This document shows positions 11,030 to 32,680 of a stretch of 64,000 nucleotides of DNA, piece after piece (the first letter of the stretch is position 1; each line of letters begins with the position of its first letter). Both the position numbers and the translations under genes were made by a program. This DNA is from Halichondria panicea. Taxonomy: Eukaryota; Porifera; Demospongiae; Suberitida; Halichondriidae. The notes under the pieces were generated by a model that saw nothing but the letters and a program-made list of their open reading frames with translations, searched no databases and was not told the origin of the DNA. Location of the stretch: positions 5,945,182-6,009,181 of the forward strand of contig NC_087384.1 of NCBI RefSeq assembly GCF_963675165.1. The letters are read 5' to 3'.

Positions 11030-12907
11030 ATGTCTCAGACTGAAGTAACTCCAGCTGTGGCCAACGACACAAAGCCAGGAGCTAAAGAACAAGAGGAGGA
11101 CCCTCTCTCAAAGATCACCCCAGCTCAACTGTCTCTCATCACTGAGACCTGGGCGATAGCGTCTGTCGACCTACAAGCTGCAGGCCTCGTCATGTTCAAG
11201 AAGTGGGTGAATTAAACAGCAATTGTTGAGTAATGAGCCTTACGAAACGCCTTGTATTAGTTGTATATACTATGTACTCAGAAAAACCACTAATAAATCA
11301 TGTAAAGCATTCTTCAGAGAAGATACATGTCAGATATACAGCAGCTCATTTGTTTTAAAACAACTCCTAATTGAATTAATGCCCTGAAGCACTAGAGGAA
11401 TAACTCCTTCCTGAATTCTTACAGATAGCACTTTATCTAAAAGCAACATCTACCACAATATTGAATTATCAAAGGTATAATTAAGTGGAATTTTATGCTT
11501 TATAGTAAGACACAGAAGCTTTCCAGAATGAGGTAATGCGATTCCAGTCTATAAAGTATTCAGTATATTCCCTGGCTTCCTAGTGGGTCATCCAGGAAGG
11601 TTGTGTCTATAGGCAGACCTATAGATTCATCCATCATCATTATTTCGGAAGTCAATTGCACTGGAATGATATTGAGGCTAGAATTTTGTAAACGTTTACT
11701 TAGAACTCACTTTTTGTGGCCAAAAGGTCCTGGTCTGTAGTGAGTCTGGCCAGTTGTGGTGGTGGCCGCAGAGCCATTTTTTGTAAAAGTGATGATCTCA
11801 AAGCAGGAAATATTTGGTCAGTTAGGAGCATGGAAACTGTAGAAATGCACTCATTTACACACACTGGAGGTATAGTGAGAGCAAAATGATCACACTTGTA
11901 TCCAAACACATGCACATTATTATTGTATCACCTTAGGAAATAATGTCTATACACAAATATTAAATATTATGTTTGTGTGACCCTGTAGGCCATATACATG
12001 TAATCGTTTCGTTCTGTTTCCTTTGAAACTGCATGTATGCAGTTTAGTTTCATGATATATTCATGTGCTCATTTCTCCACATGCACAGACTATTCGAGAT
12101 AGCCCCAGAGCTGATTGAAATATTTCCATTCGACGGAGAGGACTTGAACGATGATAACGTGAGCCTGAGGAAGCACTCAATGCAAGTGATGCAGAGTATT
12201 AACGACGCCCTTGGAATGGCCGACCAACCAGAGGAGCTAAAAGAGACACTTATTGGCCTCGGAGTGGTTCACAACATGAGCAACGTCCAGTTAGAAAGTT
12301 TTGCTGTAAGTCTGCATTATAAGAGTACACATTTTCCCAGGGCATTAGAAACACATTCAGTTTGTATAATTATGTTACATTGTCGGGTTTCCCCTTGCTT
12401 GTTTTTTATTTATCAGATTTAACTACAGTAGTTTCTTTGAAGCCAGGATAAATCCGCCAATTAGTCTAGTGGCCTTACTAATCAAGTGGCTACTTCCTTT
12501 CTGAGGTGTAGGGGACCTCATGTGCAGTGTGATAGCTGCACACAATGTAGACAAAGTAGACAAAGGTGGCTTCATGCACTACTGTGGCTGGCGGTCAAAA
12601 ATAGATCAGCACATTCATTATAATTACTCCATTCTTTTACTCCTCCCCTCCCGACACTCAAACACATTTCAGGCTATCCATTTTGTATAATACAGCTAAT
12701 GTACTATTTAGCTACTATGAAATTTGGGTAGAAATGTAACCCCTCCCCTGTCCCCCCCCACAGCCTGTTGGACAAGCATTAATCTATGCCTTGGGTGATG
12801 TTTGCAAGGACAAGTTCACTTTCGAAGCAAGGACCGCCTGGGTAGCCCTCTATACAGCAGTACAACACTATATGACTCTTGGTATGATCGAAGGATTAGA
12901 CGCTTAA
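11030..12907 (+). CDS. Globin (metazoan, three-over-three fold)
   Basis: Three exons, 11030-11202, 12089-12305 and 12764-12907, give 177 residues. A polar N-terminal extension of about 28 residues precedes helix A (LSLITETW, the A12-type Trp at 41). Helix C/CD follows with LFEIAPELIEIFPF. The distal His E7 is His87 in LRKHSMQVM and the proximal His F8 is His119 in LGVVHNMS, so haem binding should be intact. Helices G and H are PVGQALIYALGDVCK to the end. The two introns fall at B12.2 and G7.0, the ancestral animal globin positions, which supports the model. There is no N-terminal Gly for myristoylation and no signal peptide, so it is probably a cytosolic oxygen-binding or redox globin of the neuroglobin/globin X sort; the subclass is inference. 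The start at 11030 gives the family-length protein; an upstream ATG at 10949 in the same frame is open but adds unconserved sequence. Confidence 0.92.
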
Positions 12908-13369
12908 CACTTTATATATGAACCACACATCTCTGTAATATCAAATGCAAAAAATTTTATTTCTTATAATAATTCAATGTTATCTAGCTTAGTATTATTA
13001 TATTATTATCCTGCATGCAGGTCTAAGATGCAGTTTTTATAATTATTATAATTGATTGTTGTAACTCATCTTTTTGTTCTAAAATTGTGTTTTTATTGGC
13101 ATCTTTGATTTACCTTAGGCATTTCCTGTGTCAAATTCTGGAATGACCCATACACAAGGGTGTTGGTCAGGTTGCCCTTAGAAACCCCATCATACCATCT
13201 GTGATATCATTACAGTGTTGTTCACACAAATTAAACTGATGATGTTCAATAATTAAGCAAACTGAAACTGTAAAGATTATTGTGTCCTACAGATGTCATA
13301 GAAATGAGAAATGAGAATATTATTGGTACAGCACTCTCTAAAGTTTGTTGATAAACATTAAGTTAATTT
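12908..13369. other. Intergenic, tail-to-tail between globin and IFT20
   Basis: About 460 bp between two convergent genes. It holds the 3' flanks of both, with AT-rich polyadenylation-like words (for example AATAAT near 12970 and TTTATT near 13090). No ORF or repeat was recognised. Confidence 0.5.
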
Positions 13370-13991
13370 TCACTTAATGCCAAAGTCTTCAAAAAATTCC
13401 GTTTGTTCCTTCTCCACTTGCAGCAGGGACTCATACTGTATACGGTATCTGTAGTGAGAAAAAACAAACAAGTTATGCACAATTAGAGATAATTATTATT
13501 CAGTTACAAAAGCGTGCATGCAGCTAATTACTGTAGCGTTGGCATGTGGAGGGGACCACAGTCTTACAGCTGGTTAAACAATGTGAATGTTTAAGCCCTT
13601 GTAACATACAATTTTTATGAGATCACTTGTGATAGCAACAACCGAAAACCCTAAAAGCACATCCTGAACTGAATACACATGACCTTTAGCTGCTAGCTAC
13701 CTCTATTGGGTATAATGCAGTTAAAAAAACAAACAGGCACATCCTGTATGGCCTATGATATAGTATAGTAAATATTGTTTTTACGCAAAATGAAAATTCA
13801 TTATTTAGTAAGGTCAGGGTAGCGTACTGAATGGGACACTTCAAAAATGAAACTCACACATAAACTTCACAACAACAGCAACAAAAACAGAATAGAAAAA
13901 TTTTCCCAACCACATCCTTGTCTGTATCTGAGTGTTTCCTCCTAAAACAATACTAGCTGGAAAAGCTCCACCACTTGAGGCACAATGCACC

Positions 13992-14038
<47 letters not shown>

Positions 14039-15551
14039 AAGAGTTTCCAAATACAGTGGTTAGGTCCCTGTAAGGTTGTTGGTCTATGGGACACAGGAAG
14101 CAGCTGCATTTAACCAGTACACATCAGGTGTTAATGAGAGCAGACAGTCACTTTACATTAAGCATCCATAGAAACAACTATACTTGGGTTAACCTGACAC
14201 TTCAGGAAAAGTTTTTTTAAATTATAGATTCATGTTTCCTACTGTCAAGAACGTGTGTTTTTTCTCATGTTTCAGACCATTCTTGGCATATTTTTCTCTA
14301 GACGCTACAGCGTTAAGTATGCACAAATTCTCATGTCACTTGCCTACACATCAGGAAATGTAATGCATGTAAACAGAGTATAACACCGGACGAAGTTAAT
14401 TAAATTCTTCATGCTAAAAAGACACCATAATTATGAACACTGCTAATGTTAAGCATGCAAGTAAAGAACACTGGAAATTGTGTTGGATCGAAATCAACTC
14501 AATGTTAGCATGCAAGGAAAACAAAACTGGAAACTCAATTTTAATATTTCCAAATTCATTTTTGTGGTAATTTTGAGGTGTTTCATGTCCAAGCGCCCCA
14601 TTAAGCAAATAATGGCCCGCCCTGCGTACTAACCTACACAGACGATAAGTAGCTATTAACACAGGACATAACAGATTGAATAGCAAACTGCACCAGTGTG
14701 TGTGCATGTCTCAACATGCCTCTCTAATTGCATTTTCTTTTCAGCGATGAGTGCTTGAAGTTGCTGCTTTTGCGAGTCTCTTTCTTTAGCGATTGATTTC
14801 AGATGATTCCGCGAACCAATGGCCTTCATTTTCTCTCTCTCCACTTGCTTGGCTAGTCCATCCACCATTCCTATGAAGCTACCCACCAGACCCTGGAACT
14901 CACTGATCTCTGTACAGGTTTAATTATAGTTGCCAATTAGTGACTCTGTGTGACACATTGTATTGCACTTTTATTATTTATATTATACCCAGGATCTAGG
15001 AGTGCATCTTCGTATATATAGCGCCAAATTTTTGGGGCATGTAATTTTCATTTCGAAAATGTTGCGCCTCAAAATGGCGAATCACTGTATATTTCCGCTA
15101 TATGTTTATTTTTGAGCAATCTGTGAAATACATGGTCCTCGAAAATTTGGCGCTATACGGCTAATGACCCGTCACTATCCAGGGGGATTGCTTTCAACAA
15201 CAGCACTAGCTGGAACAATCATTATGTAAGTAAAAATGTAGTCCAGCCCCTCCCACCTAATGCGTATCTATAATTAGCTACAACTATTCTAGTTCTTAAG
15301 TTGAAGGTGTGTATAATACTCATAGAATTATGTATCTACAAAGCTAGAAGCTAGATACCACACTTAAACAGTGCTACTTTTAATAATTATGAAGCCACTC
15401 AACAGTGCTTTTGAAGCCACTCACTGTCTACAAACTCCTTGCATTCATCCTTGAGCTCCTCTGTGTCAGTCGCAATTTTTGGTTCAATCACTCGTATCTT
15501 GGATAGCTCATCATAATGAAACCCCTCTGTTGGCTGTGTAGGAACCGACAT
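13370..15551 (-). CDS. IFT20: Intraflagellar transport protein 20
   Basis: Minus-strand exons 15551-15425, 14909-14720 and 13448-13370 give 131 residues, against 132 in human IFT20. The first exon encodes [20 protein letters not shown] to KDECKEFVD. The second holds the most conserved part ([34 protein letters not shown]). The last encodes [20 protein letters not shown] to the stop. The whole protein is coiled coil. IFT20 is an IFT-B subunit that also sits at the Golgi and carries membrane proteins to the cilium. Intron 2 needs a GC-AG splice (AG|GCATGT) to keep the conserved ERYR frame. The promoter carries an X-box and is shared head to head with HFM1. Intron 1 contains a MITE at 15017-15156. 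Confidence 0.95.
13994..14035. repeat. (CA)n microsatellite in IFT20 intron 2
   Basis: A run of about 20 CA dinucleotides. The small minus-strand ORF across it is a repeat artefact. Confidence 0.9.
15017..15156. mobile_element. MITE in IFT20 intron 1
   Basis: The ends TATAGCGCCAAATTTTT and AAAATTTGGCGCTATA form terminal inverted repeats around about 105 bp of non-coding sequence. It resembles the TTCG/AAATTT-rich MITEs at 56746, 58889 and 59158 in style but not in end sequence. Confidence 0.7.
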
Positions 15552-15709
15552 TACCGCTATCTTCACTTTGATCTTGTTGCCTATCAGCAATGGTTGTCAT
15601 AGCTACCTACTTTACAGCTGTGAGAGATTAAAGGGGCTTACCCTAATCAAGTCAAGACGGTCATGCATTTCTGCTATTCTCAGTATTAACAGTGGCAGGG
15701 CTAGGGGGA
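15552..15709. promoter_or_regulatory. Bidirectional promoter with a perfect RFX X-box
   Basis: Only 158 bp separate the IFT20 and HFM1 start codons, which point away from each other. On the IFT20 strand, positions 15606-15593 read GTAGCTATGACAAC, matching the RFX consensus GTHNYYATRRNAAC at all 14 positions. It begins 42 bp upstream of the IFT20 ATG. RFX factors drive ciliary genes through this site across animals, so IFT20 is its likely target. Whether HFM1 shares the control is unknown. Confidence 0.8.
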
Positions 15710-25002
<9,293 letters not shown>

Positions 25003-25162
25003 TAACCGAATCAAACTATAATTATACGAACCCTCCATGAATCACTTGAACTCAGTATCAAAACAACAATTCATCATGACATTGTCACAAGTTATGTACA
25101 TTAATTATGTTACATGTTTACTGTACGTCTCTCATAAAAAAAATTTCAGCAAAATTTCTTGT
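25003..25162. other. Intergenic, tail-to-tail between HFM1 and the hydrolase gene
   Basis: 160 bp between two stop codons. It must hold both polyadenylation regions. No repeat or ORF. Confidence 0.6.
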
Positions 25163-27629
25163 CTATAACTGTGGCTTAGGAACAGAGAACAGAGCCTTAG
25201 TGTCCAATCTCACAAACTGCCTATCAAATGCATTAGCTTTAGGACTAGAGCTATCCACAGCAGCATTTGATATGTACATCATGTCGTTGCCAAGGTCATA
25301 GACGACAGCTTGTAGGTTGCCAGTCTTGACACTGCCAATCATGTTGATGACCTGGGTGGCATTAATGTGACCGTGCTGGGCATGTAGGAGGCTGTTCCAG
25401 CAGCCAAGATGGACGCCCCAGTACACTAGATCTGTGTGTAAGAGAAAGAGTGTGTGTGTTTGGAAGGTGTGGAAGGTGTAGGGTTTACGTGTGTGTGTGT
25501 TTGGAAGGTGTAGGGTTTACGTATGTGTGTGTGTGTATGTGGGAGTCAGTATATTAGCTAATAGGAATGAGGGGAAATAAATACAGTAACCCTGTGTGGT
25601 ACACGTGGGAGGCCAAAACTTTGTGCATGCATACGTACCAGTAAATGTGTTTGTGAGGTACTATGTAAGAGTATACTCTTATTACAATACCTACCTGTCA
25701 TGTTGTAATCCTTGTAACAAGCATCATCACAATGCTCTCTATTAAACCTGTCCTCGTCAATCTGAGTGATACTCTTGTCATCAAACCACTGCAGCAAAAA
25801 CAAACACGTTCACGTTGCTGTATGCACTATATAATGTGTGAGGCTGACCTTGGCTGTTGACTTGGAGTACTCCACCAATCTAAAGGTCTTGAGGTTCCCG
25901 TCTCCCACACCCAGCCAGATGGAACAGGTGCGATGAGCATTCTCTATGCGCCTAAAGCAAAAGGAACACACTATCCATAAAACAATGTTCTAATAAAAGA
26001 GTTAAGGCTATTTTGAAGACGCTGTACATAATCGTAACTTACTGGAGAGCTTCGTCGAGTGTGTTGTCAAACTGCAGAATGTCCCTCATGAGAATATTGA
26101 AGGGGATGCCAGCTCTCGATTCCTCTCCAAACGTCATGTCAGAGTGCTTCTCTGAAATGGCAATCTTGGAAGACGACACTCCTGCACAGAGCAATGTATC
26201 ATACTACTGACAAAAATTAATGCTTGTAGATAGGGTGGGTACAGTTAACTTTGAGAAACCATAAATTGAGTTAAAACGTCCAATTTTCAAAACTAGCATT
26301 TGGTAGCTTTTTACACCATAGTGTGCTTAGAAAAACGCTTTCAGGCCTACATTTTTCATATTTGAAAAGAGCGCGGACAGTAAATCTAGCACTACTCATC
26401 TCAGTTCAGCTAGAGTAGTACGGTTTTCAGAAAATACTCAGATAGAAATTGTCTTCTGCTGTTAACTCAATTACCTGAAATGGAAGCGATCCAGCCAGTC
26501 CAGCCGACGTTGATGAAGGGGTGACCTTGATCAGGATGGTAGACTACCACAGCAGGGGCTTGTTGCAGCGGACCATCTGCATCCCAGTCCAAGGAACGGA
26601 GCTAAAATGAGCAGAGGGGAGAGAGAGAGGTAAACGGTTTTAGTGGTTGTTGATGGAATAGTTCAGTACAACTCACTTGTATCATTCCGGAAGGATCACT
26701 GAGTGCACTCCCCCAGGCACCCAACATAGAACAGCCAGCCTATAGGAGAGAAAAAAATTCACTCGTTTACTGATGCTTTATATTAAGGGACCTACCTTAA
26801 CCAGTTCGGGCAGCATGTGAACTCTACGTAGGAGCTTGTAGTCGACGTCTGCCCCATCAGCCACACCTTCTAGCTCCTCCAGGAAGTACTTGGGGATGTA
26901 TCTCTTGGTTAGATCATAAGTGATATCTAGAGCACCGTCTAGACCATACTTGGCTACTAGTTGTTGAAGATCCTTCGGTAGGAAAGTGATTTCGTTTTCT
27001 ATCTCTTGTTCGACATGTTGGAAAAAGGCAGGAATGATCTTGTTGATCTGGTCCTTGAGTAGCTTTCCCTGAGCAAAGCCCATTGAGTAGGCAGACCCAT
27101 ATACATGGACCACTGTGGATTTATAAAACAGGTAACAGGTTTGTGGTACATTTTGTAGACCTAGCCATAGTAATATAAAGCAGTGGGCTAGGAAGCAATT
27201 TCTCAATGGGGGCTGGGGCTCTAGTTTTTTGAATGGAAAAAGAGTAAGGCTATCTACAGAGTGCAGCTTGGATAAGTCATCTCTACTTAATAGCCTAGAA
27301 ATATTAGGGGGGCGAGCTGGAGCCCCTTCCTACTGTAAAGCTTTAAGCGGGCTATAGGATTGCTAGTCAAACATTGTCATTGATGCTGTGCACAACTTAC
27401 CATATATTTCATCGTCTCCCTCTCCAGCAGAGTAGAGAGATCCATTGATGGTCTGAGTCTTGAGTGCAGGCTCACCTACCCAAGGCTTGATGGTGTTCGG
27501 TTGTCCTGAGCATGTTCCATCCATGTTACCCTCAGGCTCCTGGTAGTAGAGCACTCCCTTACAACTACATTGCTGGCAAAGGAGGAGCAAAAAAGGGAGA
27601 GCAGCTAGTAACCTGGAGAGAGACATCAT
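25163..27629 (-). CDS. Acid-ceramidase-like secreted Ntn hydrolase (dcd1/C45 type)
   Basis: Minus-strand exons 27629-27401, 27112-26796, 26739-26677, 26601-26475, 26181-26043, 25951-25849, 25788-25695 and 25431-25163 give 446 residues. A signal peptide (SRLLAALPFLLLLCQQCSC) leads, so the product is secreted or lysosomal. Then come GSAYSMGFAQGKLLKDQINK and LEELEGVADGADVDYKLLRR. Cys185 in VKAGCSMLGAWGSA is the expected N-terminal nucleophile exposed by self-cleavage. Further conserved stretches are LRSLDWDADGPLQQAP, HPFINVGWTGWIASISGVSS and DILQFDNTLDEALQRI. This pattern matches the acyltransferase/C45 family that includes Dictyostelium dcd1A/dcd1B, called acid-ceramidase-like. The natural substrate is unproven. 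Upstream sequence is open past ATG 27629, but the signal peptide favours this start. It shares a promoter region with the plus-strand gene at 27906. Confidence 0.85.
25440..25550. repeat. GT-rich simple and tandem repeat in hydrolase intron
   Basis: GTGTGTTTGGAAGGTGTAGG-like units repeated twice and mixed with (GT)n. Intronic, no coding content. Confidence 0.7.
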
Positions 27630-27905
27630 CTTGACCTTTCTTCTCAATTGAGCTGCTTTGCAGAGCCATGTGACACTGCAATTATGCAAAGCAGCCCCTC
27701 CCCTAAATCTATGAATCCATGAATGCACTTGTCTCTCTTGAAAGAGATGACGTGTTGAAAGTTGGAATAGCCACGACCCAAGCCAAATCACCATCAAGCA
27801 AGAAGCAACTAGAGCTCTTTCATCATATATCACACACAGTATACAACATTGAGATATGGAATAAAGACTATCACTCCTATCCTCAGTCAGATGTGCTAAT
27901 ACAAG
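27630..27905. promoter_or_regulatory. Shared divergent promoter region
   Basis: 276 bp separate the start codons of the minus-strand hydrolase and the plus-strand UPF0669 gene. No consensus box was recognised. The arrangement itself suggests a bidirectional promoter for two secretory-pathway proteins. Confidence 0.5.
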
Positions 27906-28826
27906 ATGCCTTCACTAAAACCAGGAGCACTACTAAAACTTCTCATTCTAGTGTACATGTATCTACTTCACTTCTCGTCAGCATACAAAGTCATTAACAC
28001 ATTCCATGACACAGTCCATGCAGGAGAGGTCAAGTACTACAGTCTCGAGTCCCGTTCCCCTGTAGTGCTGGCACTACACTCAATAGAGGGTGACGCGGAC
28101 ATTTTTGGAGCGCCCACGAGCAAAAACAGTAAACCCTCTGCCAGTTCGTTTGAGTACATGTCGGCATCATGTGGTCTGGACGTGATGGTCTTGCCAATGA
28201 GTGATAGTGTGAGGCGTGTGAGTGTCGGGATATTTGGACATGTACGTCACGAGAGGACGCAGTACGAGGTGTGGGTGGTGGAGCCAGAGGAGGAGGACGT
28301 ACTCAAGTATCAGGTGAGTGGGTGTGGCTGTTACTGGTACTACCGTATGCACCCTATAATATGATTATATAATCAAGATCATGTTTAATAAAATAATGAT
28401 GAATTTAGATTGTGCTATAATTATTCGAAATGTCCAAGTGGTGTTTAGAGTGGTGCCTAAATGGGATAATGCGGTGGTTGTCTTATACACGGCTTACAGA
28501 ATTTGTTTGGATACATTTCGCATATTTACAACCTGAAGTGTCAATAATGTAATAAGTGAGTTCTTTTCATTTTTTACTGACAATTCTTTACGCAGGTGTG
28601 GGAGGTTGATCCAGAGACAATGAGAAAGCAGCTGGTGATTGATGTGGACCCTCTGTTTCTTTCTAACGACCCTACACTACACAGTCTACTGGACTCCCTC
28701 TACTCGGCTGGGGGATTTGTTGGCAGGACCCAAACTGGAGCAGCTGATATACTCAGAACATTATTGGAATGGACTGGATTTATTTTGTTGAAAGTGTTAG
28801 AAGTAGGAGTAGAGATATTGACGTAG
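27906..28826 (+). CDS. UPF0669 protein, C6orf120 homologue
   Basis: Two exons, 27906-28313 and 28596-28826, give 212 residues. A hydrophobic leader (LLKLLILVYMYLLHFSSAY) acts as a signal peptide. A beta-rich domain follows with SLESRSPVVLALHSIEGDADIFGAP, FEYMSASCGLDVMVLP and VSVGIFGHVRHERTQYEVWV. This order and the SASCGxDxxxxP motif are those of vertebrate C6orf120, a small secreted glycoprotein of uncertain role. The GDAD segment recalls pre-peptidase C-terminal (PPC)-like domains. The second exon is less conserved and ends in a hydrophobic segment (WTGFILLKVLEVGVEIL), which might anchor it. It lies head to head with the hydrolase gene and 386 bp upstream of acetoacetyl-CoA synthetase on the same strand. 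Confidence 0.88.
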
Positions 28827-29212
28827 ACTAGACTGTTAACTAATTTTCAGCCCAGTCTGGTTGAGTAGATAGCATTATTATGATACACAAAGTAATCTTG
28901 GTTGATTTAATATTGATTGGTAATGAGCGTTACAGTTAGCAATCTCTAGCTAATTTTAATGCCACACCTATTTTCACTCTGGGCGGGGCTACATGACACT
29001 TAGGCGGCCTGAATTCGAGGCTAATGAGAAGTACTGCAGATCAGCCCTACCCCCTGAGGGGAAGCCCTTCAACATCCTGAACAGGAAGCTGAGTCAGCAA
29101 ACAGCAGTATATAACCAGTTGACCTTCAGACTTCTACAGTTTATACAAAAATTAATATTTGGTTTGTGAGCTGAGGTTTAACGTTTGTATGCGAAGCTAA
29201 CTTTACTGAGGA
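28827..29212. other. Intergenic before acetoacetyl-CoA synthetase
   Basis: 386 bp. About 28985-29025 contains GGCGGCCTGAATTCGAGGCTAA, a degenerate relative of the hairpin MITE end at 6912. The rest is featureless 3' flank and 5' leader. Confidence 0.5.
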
Positions 29213-32200
29213 ATGGATGCCCCTACAAAGATGTGGTCCCCTAATGGACAGGAGACTAAAATGGACGAGTTCAGAGAGAGAGTCAATAAAGAGCTCAAGC
29301 TGACATTGAGTACGTTTGTGCATGCATACTTAAGTATGAGCTATGAGTACGAGTATGAGTAAGCTATGAGTCTTAAAATACTACTGCTATTCTGACACAC
29401 AATGCAGTTGTTATAATAATTATTGGCTTTGTAAATTTTTAATTATATTCATTGACCAAAGGTGACCATGAATGTGCTGATTCTCAGCTGATTTTGCTAG
29501 TCTCTCACACCACCTGACTGCAGTCATGCCACTGGCAGTATGTGTGTGTGTGTAGGTAGTGTAGCACACATGCACTCGTTACTAACCTTTCCTTATAATA
29601 CTACTGTGGGGGCGGGGGGGACGAGCTTGACTGTATCGGCTTCTTGTGGGGCTCCACTAGGAAGGATACGTATTGTTCCCACTTTTTCTGTATAGCAGAT
29701 ACTTCCTTTGCAGGCATTAAGGGCCCAAAGATTTTGAATACTACACTATAGAAATTTAATTAGTAATTGCATTAACTCTTCCCACCACACACACGCACAC
29801 ACAGAAACGTATGCAGACCTGTGGCAGTGGTCGGTTGATCGGTATGACCAGTTTTGGGAGCAGTTCTTCCACTACTCCACCCTCCAGTACTCGTGTGTCT
29901 ACGAGAAGGTGGTGGACACAAGTAAAAACATAGCGGAAATCCCGGAGTGGTTTCAGGGGTGCAGGATGAACTATGCAGAGAACCTGCTCCAGCACCAGGA
30001 CGACAAAACTGCCATTATCACTTATGGTATGAGAGCCAGAATAATTGTAGAGTGTTTCTGTTCTGTCACCATGCATTCTATCTCGTTACCAACTTTTCCG
30101 GCATCTTGTACTGTATAATAGAAAGTCCGAGTATTTTTTTAACCTTCCACCCCCCTCCCAATGTGCATGTACATTGTAGGTGGTGCTCAGTTTCTGATCA
30201 AATTTTGTACCAAGTTTCGTAATAATACTAGCTCAGTATACTAGCTCAGTAATCTAGCATGCAGCCATGCTGTACACTCAGTATACTAGCTCAGTATACT
30301 AGCATGCAGCAACCCATGGCACACTGTACAAATTGTATTCCTTGTCCCTCTGCAGGTGAGGGCCAAGAAGGTGTCTCCGTCAGCTTCTCTGAGCTCCGAC
30401 AGAGGGTGGCTACGCTAGCGGCTGCAATGAGGGGGTATGGCATTGGAGAGGGGGATAGAGTCGTCGGGTACCTTCCTAACTCCTCCTTTGCAGTGGAGGC
30501 CATGTTGGCTACTGCTAGTATAGGAGCAGTGTGGAGCTCCACCTCTCCTGACTTTGGAGTATCAGTGAGTTTATTCTTTGCTTTTGATTTAGTTATTGCC
30601 GTCCTATTCTTTGGAGCTCTCTAAGAGCTACAGAATCCCGGCTTTGAAATCGGGACTCCAAAAAAGAATAACCTTCCTCTTCGAAATTACCTCCATTCTC
30701 GCATGTAAAAACTTATTGAGTTGTGGCCACTCAAACGTAGTTAGCAAATGCCCACACCACACACACACACTCCACACCTTCATACCCCCACCCACCCACA
30801 CTCCACATCTCTCTCCACACACATACTCCACACTTCCCTCACACACACACACACTCCACACCTCCCTCACACACACACACACACTGTAGGGAGTACTGGA
30901 CAGGTTCACCCAGATCAAGCCCAAGCTCATCTTCTCTGTGGAGGCCGTCCGCTACAACAACAAGACTCATAGCCACCTTCAAAAGCTGTCTGAAGTGGTT
31001 GCTGGTTTGCCTGCTCTGGAGATGGTGGTCATCTTCCCCTTTTGTGGGACACAGAATATCGACACAAGCTCAATACCAAACAGGTGAGAGAGAGACAGGC
31101 AATTATGCAAAATTTTCATAAACTATCAAATGAATTCTCGCAGTTTTAATATCAGACTATGCTCTACAATACGAAAAATATGAAAATTTCCACCATACAA
31201 AAATAACCCACTATACGGTATTATCCCCAAGTGAAATACCGTGTGCTCTACATTATTGAAGAACATTTTAATTTCTTGGTATTGTACCCAGCTACACACT
31301 GTGCATGTATCATAATTATTGTGTATCATTGACTATGCCCCCCTACAGTGTTTTGTTTGAGGACTTTGTGGAGGACTTCAGGGGGGCAAAGGAATTGAAA
31401 TTTGCCCAACTCCCCTTTAACCACCCCCTCTTCATCATGTTCTCCTCTGGTACCACTGGGGTGCCCAAATGCATGGTGCACTCAGCTGGGGTAAGTCACT
31501 ATAGCAACAGCATTCCGTAGTAGATTAATTGTGTAATTTGGGAGATACTACAAATGTATGAACATGTAAGTGAGTGCTAATACATGATTATGCTCTTGGG
31601 TATAATTGTGTGAATACTATGTAACCAGATCATTAAGTGGTAGGAAGTTTATTTGCCATTTCTCTCTCAGGGCACTCTGATACAGCATCTGAAGGAACAC
31701 ATTCTCCATGGCAACATGACAAGCAGTGATGTCATGTTCTATTACACAACAGTATGTTAAGACACTAGCGACTAAAAATTGAACATTGACAAGCATATTA
31801 TTATAGTGTTGAGATGAGGCTCTGGCTTGGCACATCTGTTGCTATAATTGTGTATTTTGTAGCATATAATAATTATGCATTAATTTTATATTGGTTATGT
31901 AATTACAATATTAATTCCTCAGACTGGATGGATGATGTGGAACTGGCTGGTGTCTGCGCTGGCAGTGGGAGCTACTATAGTGCTGTACGATGGCTCTCCC
32001 TTCATACCCTCTCCCAATGTGCTCTGGGACTGTGTCGACAAGTTTGGGTGAGTGCAGCAGCTGTGTCGGATTGTGACAGCTGTATAGGATTGTGCCTCAG
32101 CTAGTAAGCTTTGACATGTACTCTTGTACATGTGTATGTGTGTACTCTAACCTATAGGCTGAGATGCTAGTGCATGTACATGTGTGTGTGTGTACTCTAA

Positions 32201-32631
32201 CTTATAGGCTGAGATACTAAGCAAGCTCAGTTAGTGCAACTATGCAAAGAGCTCTGTACGTACATGTACGTATTAAAGTGACTAAGATTTAACATTCTCT
32301 GCTTTTCCCTCCACATGTAACTACGTGTTTTATGGACAAAATACTAATTTTCTTCCATTATGTCCTTACTTCTATATACACACGACCCCCACACACACAC
32401 CCCTCACACACGCCCCCTCACACAACACACGTACAGTATAACAATCCTGGGAACAGGTGCCAAGTGGTTGTCAGCTCTGGAGGAGCGCAACATTCACCCG
32501 ATAGAGACCCACTCCCTCACCAGCCTCCATACCATCCTCTCCACCGGCTCACCCCTCAAGCCTCAGAGCTACGACTACGTGTATACTCGCATTAAGGATG
32601 ACATCATGCTCGGATCAATCAGTGGTTAGTG

Positions 32632-32680
<49 letters not shown>

